Positions 18,715 through 27,773 of a stretch of DNA of 39,827 nucleotides are shown in pieces. Where the stretch lies: the NCBI RefSeq assembly GCF_000332035.1, contig NZ_ALVY01000194.1, positions 1-39,827 on the forward strand, in the 5' to 3' direction. The stretch's first letter is position 1, and the number at the start of each line of letters is the position of its first letter. Below the pieces are notes generated by a model. The model was not told the origin of the DNA. It saw only the letters and a list, made by a program, of their open reading frames with translations, and ran no database searches. Origin of the DNA: Gloeocapsa sp. PCC 73106. Lineage in GTDB: Bacteria; Cyanobacteriota; Cyanobacteriia; Cyanobacteriales; Gloeocapsaceae. The position numbers were made by a program, and so were the translations under genes.

Positions 18715-19536
18715 ATGACTTACAATCAACAACAGCCAACGGATAGAAGTGTAGGAACCACGGTTTTACAGGCAGAGAATACAGATGTATTTTATGGTAA
18801 CTTTTTAGCCGTTAAGGGTGTTTATGTAGAAGTTCCTAAAAACAAAGTAACCGCTTTTATCGGTCCCTCTGGTTGCGGTAAAAGTACTCTACTACGCTGT
18901 TTTAATCGCCTTAATGACCTGATTCCTTCTTTTCATCTAGGACCAGGTTCAAAGGTAACCTACCGTGGTCAAGACCTCTACGCTCCTGACGTAGACGCGG
19001 TACAGGTACGTCGTCGCATTGGTATGGTTTTCCAAAAACCTAACCCTTTCCCTAAATCCATCTTTGACAATATTACCTACGGCGTTAAAATTAACAAAAT
19101 CAAAACCGATTACGACGCTCTCGTAGAGGATTCTCTGCGTAAAGCTGCTCTTTGGGACGAAGTTAAAGATAAACTCAGACAAAGCGGGATGTCTATCTCT
19201 GGTGGTCAACAACAACGTCTATGTATCGCACGTACCATCGCTCTTAAACCCGATGTGGTATTGATGGACGAACCTTGTTCTGCTCTTGACCCTATTTCGA
19301 CTCTGAAAGTAGAAGAGTTGATTCATCAGTTGAAGCAAAACTTTACGATTGTGATAGTAACTCACAATATGCAACAAGCTACCAGGGTAGCCGATTATAC
19401 TGCTTTCTTCAACACCAAAGAGATGCCCAACGGAGGTCGTCAAGGTTATCTAGCTGAGTTCGACAAAACTGAGGTTATTTTTAATAATCCTAGCAAGGAA
19501 GAGACTCAACAGTATATCAGCGGTCGTTTTGGTTAA
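18715..19536 (+). CDS. pstB: Phosphate ABC transporter ATP-binding protein PstB
   Basis: The ATPase of the phosphate importer, 273 residues. The Walker A motif is [12 protein letters not shown], the signature is [17 protein letters not shown], and the Walker B is [13 protein letters not shown]. The phosphate-specific family features are the [21 protein letters not shown] block and the C-terminal YISGRFG, which is the hallmark of PstB. It is the last gene of the operon and is followed by a strong terminator. Confidence 0.96.
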   Translation: MTYNQQQPTDRSVGTTVLQAENTDVFYGNFLAVKGVYVEVPKNKVTAFIGPSGCGKSTLLRCFNRLNDLIPSFHLGPGSKVTYRGQDLYAPDVDAVQVRRRIGMVFQKPNPFPKSIFDNITYGVKINKIKTDYDALVEDSLRKAALWDEVKDKLRQSGMSISGGQQQRLCIARTIALKPDVVLMDEPCSALDPISTLKVEELIHQLKQNFTIVIVTHNMQQATRVADYTAFFNTKEMPNGGRQGYLAEFDKTEVIFNNPSKEETQQYISGRFG

Positions 19537-19566
19537 AGACTGATTCAACTCCAAATACTTGCACAG

Positions 19567-19597
19567 GGATAAGCTCGAGCTTATCCTTAATTTTTTT
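19567..19597 (+). terminator. Rho-independent terminator of pstCAB
   Basis: A perfect 10-bp inverted repeat, GGATAAGCTC/GAGCTTATCC, is followed by TTAATTTTTTT. It is 30 bases after the pstB stop. Confidence 0.9.
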
Positions 19598-19659
19598 GCA
19601 AGGAATGTCACAATTCTTGGTAGGATGGTCAGAAATTGTGAGAATTCGTTGTATAAAAT

Positions 19660-20061
19660 ATGTCTATTTCTTCTTATGTATCGCGCTTGTTGGCTTTAGT
19701 GTTAGTTGTAGTGATTGGTTTAACAGGTTGCTCCACTCCTACCGGTCTAACGGGCAATTACAGTCAGGATACTTTAGCTGTACTAGATAATCTGAGAACG
19801 GCTATTGCGATCGAGGATAATGCTACTAATAAAGCAGAAGTTCAATCTTTAGCCCGTCTGCAAATTAACGACTATATCTCTCGCTATCGTCGTGAACCGA
19901 AGTCCTCTGGTTTGCGCTCTTTTACGACTATGCAGACGGCGATGAACGCTTTAGCTGGTTATTACACCTCCTACGGTAGTCGACCTCTACCTGAAAAGTT
20001 GAAAAACCGTCTTGAACAAGAGTTTCAACAGGTTGAACTGTCGATTAAACGAGGAGTGTAG
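19660..20061 (+). CDS. psb27: Photosystem II assembly lipoprotein Psb27
   Basis: A 133-residue lumenal lipoprotein that binds CP43 during assembly and repair of photosystem II. The N-terminal signal ends in the lipobox LTGC, with Cys24 as the lipid site. The mature part is all-helical and fits the four-helix bundle of the family. The segment QDTLAVLDNLRTAIAIEDN and the RYRREP block are characteristic. It is transcribed alone, between the pst terminator and the convergent gatA. Confidence 0.92.
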   Translation: MSISSYVSRLLALVLVVVIGLTGCSTPTGLTGNYSQDTLAVLDNLRTAIAIEDNATNKAEVQSLARLQINDYISRYRREPKSSGLRSFTTMQTAMNALAGYYTSYGSRPLPEKLKNRLEQEFQQVELSIKRGV

Positions 20062-20081
20062 TATTTTTATCTCCCAGCTAG

Positions 20082-21527
20082 TTACAGATTAGCTGATTTG
20101 CTGTGCCATGGTGTGTTTTGTTCATAGGCATAAGCGACTTGGAATAGTAAAGCTTCGCTTAAAACGTTGCCGATTAACTGCACACCAATGGGTAGACCTT
20201 GTTGATCAAAGCCACAAGGAATGCTAATAGCCGGTAAACCAGCTAAATTGACAGGAATGGTCATTAAGTCTAAGAGGTACATACTTAAAGGATCCGCGGT
20301 TTTGTCACCTGCGGTAAAAGCCGTCACAGGAGAGGTGGGACAAACTAAAATATCTACTTGACCAAATGCAGCTTCAAAGTCTTGTTTAATCAGAGTGCGG
20401 ACTTTTTGAGCTTTGAGATAGTAAGCGTCGTAATAACCCGCACTGAGGGCGTAAGTTCCTAACATGATACGACGTTTAACCTCTGTTCCGAATCCTTGGG
20501 CGCGCGTTTTGGTATACATGGACAGCAGATTTTCTCCTTCTTGACGCAAACCATATTTAACTGCGTCATAACGAGCTAGATTAGCTGAGGCTTCAGATGG
20601 TGCGATAATATAATATGCGGGTAACCCATAACGGAAACGGGGACAAGAAATGGTAGTTATGCTAGCCCCGAGACTTTCCCATTGAAGAATGGCTTGTTTA
20701 ACCGCGGCTTCTACTTCTGGGTTTAAGCCTTCGCCAAAGGTTTCTTCAATAATACCAATCCTGACTGGAGGTAATTCTGGTTTTAGTAAGCTAGGGTAGT
20801 CGGGAATGTCAACTTTTAAACTCGTGGAGTCCTTGGGATCGTGACCGGCGATCGCTTTGAGTAAAATGGCGCTATCTTCGACACTACCGCTTAAAGGACC
20901 AATTTGATCTAGAGAGGAAGCATAAGCCACTAAACCATAACGTGAGACTAAACCGTACGTTGGTTTCATTCCTACTACACCACAGAATGAAGCGGGTTGG
21001 CGAATAGAGCCTCCTGTATCGGAACCTAAAGCTACTAAGCATTCATGGGCGGCGACAGCAGCAGCTGATCCTCCTGAGGAACCTCCGGGTACTTTAGATA
21101 AGTCCCAAGGATTAGCGGTGATTTGAAAAGCTGAGTTTTCGGTGGAACTACCCATCGCAAACTCGTCTAGGTTTGTTTTACCGAGCAAAATGGTCCCTTG
21201 ATCCTCAAGTTTTTGGGTAACTGTAGATTCGTAAGGGGGGACAAAATTAGCAAGGATTTTAGAACCACAGGTTGTGAGTACGTTTTTGGTACAGAGATTG
21301 TCTTTGAGCGCGAGGGGAATTCCTTCTAGTAGTTGGATTGCTTCTTTTGAGGTTATTTTCTCGTCTACTTTTTGGGCTTGAGTTAAGGCGCGATCGCTCG
21401 TTATCGTCAAAAAGCTTTTTACTTTTGCTTCTACTGCTTCAATTCTATCTAAGTAAGATTGGGTAATTTCTACTGCTGAACGCTCTTTACTAACTAGTTG
21501 TTGATGTAACTCACGTATGGATGTCAT
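20082..21527 (-). CDS. gatA: Glutamyl-tRNA(Gln) amidotransferase subunit A
   Basis: The amidase subunit of GatCAB, which makes Gln-tRNA(Gln) from Glu-tRNA(Gln). It is 481 residues long. The Ser-cisSer-Lys triad is visible: the Lys in LALKDNLCT, the Ser pair in [11 protein letters not shown], and the nucleophile in the [11 protein letters not shown] block. Length and motifs match the family. No gatB or gatC is adjacent, which is normal for cyanobacteria. Confidence 0.96.
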   Translation of the reverse strand: MTSIRELHQQLVSKERSAVEITQSYLDRIEAVEAKVKSFLTITSDRALTQAQKVDEKITSKEAIQLLEGIPLALKDNLCTKNVLTTCGSKILANFVPPYESTVTQKLEDQGTILLGKTNLDEFAMGSSTENSAFQITANPWDLSKVPGGSSGGSAAAVAAHECLVALGSDTGGSIRQPASFCGVVGMKPTYGLVSRYGLVAYASSLDQIGPLSGSVEDSAILLKAIAGHDPKDSTSLKVDIPDYPSLLKPELPPVRIGIIEETFGEGLNPEVEAAVKQAILQWESLGASITTISCPRFRYGLPAYYIIAPSEASANLARYDAVKYGLRQEGENLLSMYTKTRAQGFGTEVKRRIMLGTYALSAGYYDAYYLKAQKVRTLIKQDFEAAFGQVDILVCPTSPVTAFTAGDKTADPLSMYLLDLMTIPVNLAGLPAISIPCGFDQQGLPIGVQLIGNVLSEALLFQVAYAYEQNTPWHSKSANL

Positions 21528-21832
21528 GTTAATACCTTCTTTTGCTTGATCAATATTAACCCCTAGTAGCCCTTGAAAGGGGGATATGGATTATGTCCTT
21601 TTTAGGAGATAGCAGTACGCATTAAAGTTAGGATATTTAAACCGCGCTTAATAATTATAAGCGTCTAAAGGTGCGCTTAGCGCTATAATCGAAGCCTGGG
21701 TAAGAAATTGGGAAACTTGTGAATATCCATAGAAAAGAACTTTCAGACATACGGGGTAAGTTGTACCACATTTGATACCAACCAGAGCAAGCCACAGTTA
21801 CTTAGGCAGGAACAAAATTTTAAATATGAGTT
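21528..21832. other. Gap between gatA and the RNA methyltransferase
   Basis: This 305-base gap has no open frame worth naming. It contains inverted repeats near 21643-21683 (GCGCTTA and TAAGCG), a perfect TATAAT at 21684-21689, and the possible structured RNA described in the next entry. The bases around 21570-21600 hold no recognisable element. Confidence 0.6.
21694..21807 (+). ncRNA. Possible structured RNA or leader before the RNA methyltransferase
   Basis: A TATAAT box ends five bases before this segment, so transcription could begin at about 21694-21698. The two ends pair over ten bases: GCCTGGGTAA (21694-21703) with TTACTTAGGC (21798-21807), allowing two G-U pairs. The enclosed 94 bases show only weak local pairing. 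It could be a small RNA of about 114 nt or the folded 5' leader of the gene starting at 21833. I cannot match it to 6S RNA, 5S rRNA, SRP RNA or any riboswitch I know. No clear -35 box and no terminator are seen. Confidence 0.3.
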
Positions 21833-22618
21833 ATGATCACTAGTATCAAAAATCCCTTAATTAAAGAAATTCGGAAGCTACATCAAAGTAAAGCCAGACA
21901 CGATCGCCAAGAGTTGATTCTAGAAGGAACTAATCTAATTACGGCAGCTTGCGAGATAAATTATGAAATAAACATAATCTGCTGCACGGAAGACTGGCAA
22001 ACGAAACATCCTCAACTTTGGCAGAAAGCAACGAAAAAAAGTCAGAGACAAGAAGTAGTCACACCAGAAATTATGGAAGCGATCGCCACCACAGTTAATC
22101 CCGATGGTGTGATTGCTACAGCACCGAGAAAATATCCCCGAGTATCTCAACTCCCTCCAAACTTGGGCTTAATTATCGAACGCTTGCAAGATCCAGGCAA
22201 CCTGGGGACTATAATTAGGACAGCGGTAGCTACCGGAGTGGATGCGCTTTGGTTGAGTGAAGATAGCGTCGATCTCGATCATCCCAAAGTACTAAGAGCT
22301 TCAACAGGAGCATGGTTTAAACTGTCAATGGGGATGACTTCTAGTTTAAGCAGCTTAATTAAAAACTATCAACAACAGGGAACACAAATAATCGCTACTT
22401 TACCCCAAGCCGAAAAAACCTATTGGGATTTGGATCTAACTATTCCCAGCATCATCCTAATCGGTAATGAAGGAGCGGGATTATCAACAGAATTAGCTAG
22501 TTTAGCAGATCAACGAGTCAAGATTCCTCAGATTAATGAAGCAGAATCCCTCAACGTTGCGATCGCTACTGCTTTAATCTTATACGAAGCTCTAAGACAA
22601 AGAATGATCCTACAATAA
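21833..22618 (+). CDS. SpoU/TrmH-family RNA 2'-O-methyltransferase
   Basis: A 261-residue methyltransferase with the SPOUT knot. The three SpoU motifs are clear: RLQDPGNLGTIIRTA near residues 115-130, SIILIGNEGAGL near residue 210, and VKIPQINEAESLNVAIATAL near the end. The N-terminal 95 residues form the substrate-binding domain of the RlmB/TsnR type. It should methylate a ribose in rRNA or tRNA, but the exact site cannot be told from sequence. The start ATG lies at the end of the possible structured leader. Confidence 0.9.
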   Translation: MITSIKNPLIKEIRKLHQSKARHDRQELILEGTNLITAACEINYEINIICCTEDWQTKHPQLWQKATKKSQRQEVVTPEIMEAIATTVNPDGVIATAPRKYPRVSQLPPNLGLIIERLQDPGNLGTIIRTAVATGVDALWLSEDSVDLDHPKVLRASTGAWFKLSMGMTSSLSSLIKNYQQQGTQIIATLPQAEKTYWDLDLTIPSIILIGNEGAGLSTELASLADQRVKIPQINEAESLNVAIATALILYEALRQRMILQ

Positions 22619-22702
22619 AGCATGCCCGGCACAGATTTTTAGGTTCTTCCGTACTTGTGGTGATAAGCAAAACGGCTATCAACTTAAGTATCGAAGATCC
22701 TA

Positions 22703-24517
22703 TTACAATTGTTTTCCTGTACTCAATTGATAACTATGCAACGAATGATATAACCCTTCGATTGCTAGTAACTCTTCGTGGGTTCCTGCTTCGATGATTT
22801 TTCCTCCATCGAGTACAACTATTTTATCTGCTTCTCGAATCGTACTGAGACGGTGAGCGATAATTAGAGTGGTACGAGTTCCCAAAATAGAGCGCATGGC
22901 TAATTGAATCGCCCGTTCTGATTCATAATCTAAGCTAGAAGTAGCCTCGTCAAAAATCAGAACATCAGGATTGACGATCAAAGCGCGAGCAATCCCTAAT
23001 CTCTGTCTTTGTCCTCCGGAAAGACGCATACCTCTTTCTCCGACTATGGTTTGATAACCATGGGGTAAGTCCTCAATGAATTCTTCTACCCGGGCGATCG
23101 CACAAGCTTGTTTAACTTCAGCTAGGGTTATGTTGGGATTACCGTAAGTTAAATTATCCAGTAAACTCCCGTTAAAAACATCTACCTCCTGATGGACGAT
23201 CGCCAGTCGACGACGGTAGTTGGTAATATCCAGACTCCGAATATCTTTTCCATCGATTAAGATACTCCCCTGTAGGGGTTCAAAATAGCGGAATAGTAAC
23301 TTAACCAGCGTTGATTTACCCGAACCCGATCGCCCTACTAAAGCGACGGTTTGATAGGGTTCAATAAACAGGTTAACGTCCTGTAATACTCTCCGCTTCT
23401 GATCATAACCAAAGCTAACGTTACGAAATTCTAACTTACCTGTGAAACGTTCCCCGGTGTTTTCTAGAGTAGCTACCAAATTCCCCGCGTCACTACCCGA
23501 GGGTAAGTTAATAAACTCGTGAAAACGAATCATCGAAGCGTAACGACGGGCGAAAACCTCACTTAGTTGGGTAATGGGATCTAGTTCAGAGTACGCCATC
23601 ATCGAGATAGTAAAGATGGTGACGAAATATCCGATAGAAATCCTACCCTGTACTGTGGGAATGAGAGTAAACAGGAAAATTAGAAAGATACAGATTTGTA
23701 CCATCGTTCTTTCCTGCATCCCCAGTTTAATATAGCCTAGGTGAATGTTATAGATTACCATTTTGTATTCCCTAGTTAGGCGTTGTTTCTGGCGCTTTAA
23801 TTCTTGAGATTCGGTAGCAAAAGCCTTGACGGTTTTAATATTAGCGATAATTTCCGCAGTCCTGCTTTCTGTATTTTCTTGATGTTTATCGAGAATTTCC
23901 TCCTCTTTAATTAGATGGTGTAAGTGCGTCACGTTGAAGTAAAAGATTAAACAAAAAGATAGCAAAAAGGCGATCGCAATGGGCCATTCTACGAACACAA
24001 TAATCAGAAAAATCGCTAAAACTCTCACCAGTTTAGGAATTAATTGTCCCGCTACTTCTGGGTAAGTCCAAGTATGATTAGCTAATCCCTTGGCTACTCT
24101 TCCCGCGATTCTTCCGGGATTGTTTTCTTCATAAAAACCCAGGGGTAATGTTAATATCTTAGCGATCGCTTTTTCTGAATAATCTTTACGGGTATCTAAA
24201 GCTATCTTCCAATGAAACCAAGGACCAACCCAAGGCTGAATTGGCGCTCTCACTACGCTAATCAAAAAAATTATGCTTGATAACACTACCAGATTTCCTA
24301 ATTTTAAATCACCATTAGGAAGTAGATAACTTATTTGTTTTCCCAGTGCGTTGATCGGTGCGTCAACGGTTTCGTTGGACAAGACATTAAGTATCTGTCC
24401 AATCGCATAAAAAGTCCCTAAATCAATGATCTCAAAAATACTACTCGCCCCAATACTTAACAAGGCGACATATTTGTAATGACGATAATAACCCAATAGG
24501 TCTCGGAAGGAAGCCAT
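22703..24517 (-). CDS. ABCB/MsbA-type ABC exporter half-transporter
   Basis: A 604-residue fusion of a six-helix membrane domain (residues 1-340) and an ATPase domain. The ATPase has Walker A VGRSGSGKSTLVKLL, the signature LSGGQRQRLGIARAL, Walker B VLIFDEATSSLD, and the switch His in IIAHRLST. It would act as a homodimer that exports lipid, glycolipid or peptide. The gene resembles cyanobacterial exporters of the HepA/MsbA class, but the substrate cannot be assigned. It is divergent from the DUF427 gene. Confidence 0.88.
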   Translation of the reverse strand: MASFRDLLGYYRHYKYVALLSIGASSIFEIIDLGTFYAIGQILNVLSNETVDAPINALGKQISYLLPNGDLKLGNLVVLSSIIFLISVVRAPIQPWVGPWFHWKIALDTRKDYSEKAIAKILTLPLGFYEENNPGRIAGRVAKGLANHTWTYPEVAGQLIPKLVRVLAIFLIIVFVEWPIAIAFLLSFCLIFYFNVTHLHHLIKEEEILDKHQENTESRTAEIIANIKTVKAFATESQELKRQKQRLTREYKMVIYNIHLGYIKLGMQERTMVQICIFLIFLFTLIPTVQGRISIGYFVTIFTISMMAYSELDPITQLSEVFARRYASMIRFHEFINLPSGSDAGNLVATLENTGERFTGKLEFRNVSFGYDQKRRVLQDVNLFIEPYQTVALVGRSGSGKSTLVKLLFRYFEPLQGSILIDGKDIRSLDITNYRRRLAIVHQEVDVFNGSLLDNLTYGNPNITLAEVKQACAIARVEEFIEDLPHGYQTIVGERGMRLSGGQRQRLGIARALIVNPDVLIFDEATSSLDYESERAIQLAMRSILGTRTTLIIAHRLSTIREADKIVVLDGGKIIEAGTHEELLAIEGLYHSLHSYQLSTGKQL

Positions 24518-24590
24518 AACTCTTGCTTTTCTTAACTTTCAATGAAAATTTATGTAATTTTGAGGTAAAAATCTAACTAACTGAAATTGC

Positions 24591-24596
24591 TATAAT
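24591..24596 (+). promoter_or_regulatory. Likely -10 box of the DUF427 gene
   Basis: A perfect TATAAT lies 60 bases before the DUF427 start, in the shared region with the divergent ABC exporter. I see no convincing -35 box. Confidence 0.4.
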
Positions 24597-24656
24597 CAGC
24601 GTATGTATCTGAACCAATTTACTCGTTTAAAACGTACTAATTAGAATATAAATATC

Positions 24657-25112
24657 ATGTTAAAACCAGAACAAGAATCTGTATGGGATTATCCCCGTCC
24701 ACCTCGCTTAGAACCCTCTCACAAGAAAGTTCAAGTCGTCTGCAACGAAATTATTATAGCAGATACTCAAAGCAGTCAGCGAGTCTTGGAAACGAGTCAC
24801 CCCCCAGTTTACTACATTCCTCAGTCAGATATCCAGATGCAGTATTTAGCGCCAAGTAACCGCCAATCTTTCTGCGAATGGAAGGGAATCGCTATATACT
24901 ATAGCATTATCTTTGAGAATAAGAGTATATCCAACTGTGGTTGGTCTTATCCTGATCCTACCCCGGAATTTATAAATATAACAGACTACATCGCTTTTTA
25001 CCCCAGTTTAATGGACGCTTGTTACGTAGATGGAGAGTTGGTAACCCCCCAACCGGGGAATTTTTATGGCGGTTGGATTACCCAAGATATTATAGGACCA
25101 TTTAAAGGGTAG
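24657..25112 (+). CDS. DUF427 domain protein
   Basis: A 151-residue soluble protein with the DUF427 pattern: an ESVWDYPRPP start, VQVVCNEIIIADT, the SHPPVYYIPQSDI core, the SFCEWKGIAIYYSI strand pair, and a final YVDGELVTPQPGNFYGGW. The family is a small beta-rich fold of unknown function, common in cyanobacteria. It stands alone, with a G-rich repeat directly after it. Confidence 0.88.
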   Translation: MLKPEQESVWDYPRPPRLEPSHKKVQVVCNEIIIADTQSSQRVLETSHPPVYYIPQSDIQMQYLAPSNRQSFCEWKGIAIYYSIIFENKSISNCGWSYPDPTPEFINITDYIAFYPSLMDACYVDGELVTPQPGNFYGGWITQDIIGPFKG

Positions 25113-25117
25113 GATTT

Positions 25118-25171
25118 CCAGGGGAAGGGGGAAAGGGGAAGGGGGAAGGGTTTAACCTAACACCTAACACC
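25118..25171 (+). repeat. G-rich tract followed by AACCTAACACCT-type repeat
   Basis: Five runs of three to five G separated by A2-A3 are followed by TTTAACCTAACACCTAACACC. On the plus strand the G runs could form a quadruplex. The same two elements return, in part or on the other strand, at 31168-31262, 32093-32126 and 32580-32650. This looks like a dispersed intergenic repeat family of this genome. It lies in the convergent gap between the DUF427 gene and a lipoprotein gene. Confidence 0.7.
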
Positions 25172-25678
25172 TTATATAGGTTCGGCTTTTTCAATAAACT
25201 GATCATCAACTCTGAGAATTAATTTTAGAGATTGTCCCGATTGAATCGCTTTGACCGCTTGACGATAGACGGGGTAGTGAGTGGGAATGTTGGCTAAACG
25301 ACCACCCTGGTTGTAAGCGATACTATAACTAACCTCCCGCAGCATTTCGGGACGATTATGACTTTCCCCCGTTTTTTGTCGGGCTTCAATCTCATTTATA
25401 GTGGGTTTAGTGGGTATTCTGGGCCACCACAAACCCTGATCATCGGCTTCTCCAAAAGCGTCTACAGGTCGTTCACCGTTGATATTTTCTAAGGAAGCAG
25501 AAGAGAATTCTTCCCAGCGCGATCGCTTGTCGTTATCTCCAATATAATACTCTACTCTCCAGGTAAGACTAGTTAGTGCGATCGCTTCATATTCATCGAT
25601 GATTAATTGGGTGCAACCATTGAGGATTATTCCCAAGACGACGATTAAACCGAGATTGCGCAAATAATTTTTAAGCAT
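25172..25678 (-). CDS. Predicted lipoprotein, function unknown
   Basis: A 168-residue protein with a lipoprotein signal: hydrophobic residues 8-20, then the lipobox LNGC with Cys22. The mature part is polar and beta-rich, with a WRVEYYIGDNDKRSRWEEF segment and a C-terminal LKLILRVDDQFIEKAEPI strand. I do not recognise the family. The stop lies directly beside the G-rich repeat. It follows psaF-psaJ on the same strand, but the terminator at 25691-25734 should separate them. Confidence 0.7.
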   Translation of the reverse strand: MLKNYLRNLGLIVVLGIILNGCTQLIIDEYEAIALTSLTWRVEYYIGDNDKRSRWEEFSSASLENINGERPVDAFGEADDQGLWWPRIPTKPTINEIEARQKTGESHNRPEMLREVSYSIAYNQGGRLANIPTHYPVYRQAVKAIQSGQSLKLILRVDDQFIEKAEPI

Positions 25679-25690
25679 ATATGTACTTGT

Positions 25691-25734
25691 AAAAATAACA
25701 CGGGGAAAGTTATTAGCTGCTACTGTCCCCGCGT
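25691..25734 (-). terminator. Rho-independent terminator of psaFJ
   Basis: On the minus strand, ACGCGGGGA pairs with TCCCCGTGT over nine bases, including one G-U pair. The 19-nt loop is followed by TATTTTTAC. It begins 33 bases after the psaJ stop. Confidence 0.7.
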
Positions 25735-25767
25735 TTAGAGAATTGACCCTAATCTACTGATTTCGTC

Positions 25768-25896
25768 TTATTGCAGAGGATGAAAAAGTAGGTCAGGATA
25801 AAAACGGTTGAATTCAATTAACATACCTGCGGTGAAAGTCAACAGCGCGGCAATCAGAACCGGTGCGGTGGATAAAAAAGCGGTAAAATCTTTCAT
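25768..25896 (-). CDS. psaJ: Photosystem I subunit IX
   Basis: A 42-residue membrane protein of photosystem I. The sequence [19 protein letters not shown] begins the usual PsaJ single helix, and it ends with the conserved [15 protein letters not shown] segment. PsaJ packs against PsaF at the edge of the reaction centre. It lies 37 bases after the psaF stop, in the conserved psaF-psaJ operon. A GAGG-type ribosome site lies ahead of the ATG. Confidence 0.97.
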   Translation of the reverse strand: MKDFTAFLSTAPVLIAALLTFTAGMLIEFNRFYPDLLFHPLQ

Positions 25897-25933
25897 GGAT
25901 ACATCCTCTCAATAGTTCAACTTGACAAAAATT

Positions 25934-26434
25934 TTAACGAGGTGAAACGGATATTTGGTTATCGGGAACGGTTAATTGACCCGACACCAATTCTTTAAAA
26001 GCTAATACAGGCCAAGCAAAACCCGATAGCATTTTAGCAATAGCTAGGGGTACATCGATAACGACTTCTTTAGCTTCAGGATTTTTATCGGTGCTAATCG
26101 CTATTAAATAAGCACGACCTACCCAACCGATCCAACCGGTGATATACAGGAATAGAATACTAGGGATCAGAAAATCTCCCGCGTGGCTCAAACGACCATC
26201 TACAATCAGATGGGGGTAGCCTTCTGGTCCACAGAGGGCTTGAGCGTAACGTTCAGCACGTTTTTGACCTGACATAGGGTCGTTGGTGGTATTGCGAAAG
26301 TTTTTAGCCTTTTGTTGATAAGCGGCGGACTCGCTACAGGGAACCAAACCCGCTACTGATTCATCGGCTGAAGCTGAAAGAGTAAAATTGAAGCAAAGCA
26401 TCAAAGCTAGAAGTAAAGCAAAAAACCGTCTCAT
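25934..26434 (-). CDS. psaF: Photosystem I subunit III
   Basis: The PsaF subunit, 166 residues. A signal peptide (residues 1-23, cut near SASA) directs the N-terminal domain to the lumen. The mature part shows the family features: LVPCSES, a second Cys in [13 protein letters not shown], the [21 protein letters not shown] segment and a C-terminal helix. It is co-transcribed with psaJ. It is divergent from tsaD. Confidence 0.97.
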   Translation of the reverse strand: MRRFFALLLALMLCFNFTLSASADESVAGLVPCSESAAYQQKAKNFRNTTNDPMSGQKRAERYAQALCGPEGYPHLIVDGRLSHAGDFLIPSILFLYITGWIGWVGRAYLIAISTDKNPEAKEVVIDVPLAIAKMLSGFAWPVLAFKELVSGQLTVPDNQISVSPR

Positions 26435-26521
26435 AGATTTGTTTCCTTTTGTTACAATAGGTTAATTCTTTTTTACAAAAGAAACGAGCTAGTTAACACA
26501 AGCATCATAGACTTAAATGCG

Positions 26522-26546
26522 CCTGAGTTAGTGATTCTGACTCAGG
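26522..26546. repeat. Hairpin in the psaF-tsaD divergent gap
   Basis: CCTGAGT and ACTCAGG form a 7-bp stem around an 11-nt loop. It lies in the gap between divergent genes, so it is not an obvious terminator. It may sit in a 5' leader or act as a regulatory site. Confidence 0.45.
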
Positions 26547-26616
26547 TTTCCCAACTAGAAAAGAGTGTTAAAGTAATAAACACATACAGTCCTATTTGAG
26601 ATTAAATTAGCACGCA

Positions 26617-27654
26617 ATGGCAACGATTTTAGCAGTAGAAACGAGTTGTGATGAAACTGCTGTGGCAATTGTAAAAAATCGTTATATTTGTAGTAACGTA
26701 GTGGCGTCACAAATTTCTCTACACGGTGCTTACGGCGGTGTAGTACCAGAGATAGCTTCGCGTGAACATCTAGTGACGATTAACCCATTAATTACTCAAG
26801 CTTTAACAGAAGCAGACATAAGCTGGTCAGAAATAGACGCGATCGCCGCCACAGCAGCCCCTGGACTAGTGGGTGCCTTACTCATTGGGGTAACTGCAGC
26901 CAAAACCCTAGCTATAGTAAAAGCTAAACCCTTTTTAGGGGTACACCATTTAGAGGGTCACATCTACGCCAGTTATCTGAGTGAACCCCAATTAAAACCC
27001 CCATTTTTATGTTTGTTGGTTTCAGGAGGACACACCAGTTTAATCTTGGTCAAAGACTGTGGTCAATATGAAAGCGTAGGAACTACTCGAGATGATGCCG
27101 CAGGAGAAGCCTTCGATAAGGTAGCCAGATTACTCAAACTGGGTTATCCTGGTGGTCCGATCATCGATCGCCTGGCGAAAACGGGTAATGCAGCAGCCTT
27201 TTCTTTACCTGAGGGCAAAATTTCCCTACCAGGAGGTGGCTATCACCCCTACGATTGTAGCTTTAGCGGTTTAAAAACAGCAGTCATGCGCCTAGTAGAC
27301 AAATTAGACCCCGATGCTCTTCCCGTGGAGGATCTCGCAGCCAGTTTTCAAAGGACCGTGGCGCGTACCCTCACCCACAAGACGATTAACTGTGCTTTGG
27401 ACTACCGTATCGAAAATATCGTAATTGGGGGTGGAGTGGCGGCTAACAGCGGTTTGAGAGCACATTTACAAGAGGCTGCAGCCAAAGAGGGTTTAAGAGT
27501 GTATTTTCCTCCCTTAAAATTATGTACCGATAACGCGGCGATGATCGCCTGTGCTGCCGCTGATCATTTTGCGCGAGGACATCGCTCCTCCTTGGCTTTA
27601 GGGGTACAATCTCGTCTAGCGATCACGGAAGTGATGAAACTATATAGAAATTAA
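26617..27654 (+). CDS. tsaD: tRNA threonylcarbamoyladenosine biosynthesis protein TsaD
   Basis: The TsaD (Kae1/Gcp) protein transfers the threonylcarbamoyl group to A37 of tRNAs that read ANN codons. It is 345 residues long. The start ILAVETSCDETAVA is diagnostic, as are the metal-binding HHLEGH motif near residues 110-115 and the ASFQRTVARTL and IVIGGGVAANSGLR blocks. It ends five bases before truB, so the two tRNA-modification genes form one operon. Confidence 0.97.
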   Translation: MATILAVETSCDETAVAIVKNRYICSNVVASQISLHGAYGGVVPEIASREHLVTINPLITQALTEADISWSEIDAIAATAAPGLVGALLIGVTAAKTLAIVKAKPFLGVHHLEGHIYASYLSEPQLKPPFLCLLVSGGHTSLILVKDCGQYESVGTTRDDAAGEAFDKVARLLKLGYPGGPIIDRLAKTGNAAAFSLPEGKISLPGGGYHPYDCSFSGLKTAVMRLVDKLDPDALPVEDLAASFQRTVARTLTHKTINCALDYRIENIVIGGGVAANSGLRAHLQEAAAKEGLRVYFPPLKLCTDNAAMIACAAADHFARGHRSSLALGVQSRLAITEVMKLYRN

Positions 27655-27659
27655 TCTGA

Positions 27660-27773
27660 ATGTTGGGATTTTTGAACTTAGATAAGCCCAGTGGCTGGAC
27701 ATCTCATGACTGCGTCGCGAAGATACGGCGCTTGTTAAATCTTAAAAAAGTGGGACATGGTGGAACCTTGGAT
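27660..27773 (+). CDS. truB: tRNA pseudouridine synthase B, 5' exon (residues 1-38)
   Basis: The first exon of truB. It encodes 38 residues, from [17 protein letters not shown] to the conserved VGHGGTLD. The final Asp is the catalytic aspartate of the TruB active-site motif GGTLDPLATG. TruB converts U55 of the T-loop of tRNAs to pseudouridine. The exon ends exactly at a codon boundary, followed by the group II intron with a GTGCG start. Without splicing, translation would read GTG CGA TTC GTT and stop at TAG, giving a useless 42-residue peptide. The ATG lies five bases after tsaD. Confidence 0.95.

Noticed and set aside
20075-20095. CAGCTA/TAGCTG hairpin as a terminator for psb27 or gatA
   Set aside because: The stem is only six pairs, overlaps the gatA end and has no T-tract directly after it on the plus strand.
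21694-21807. Identification of the folded gap as 6S RNA or 5S rRNA
   Set aside because: It is too short for 6S RNA and lacks the conserved 5S sequence. I kept it only as an unnamed candidate RNA.
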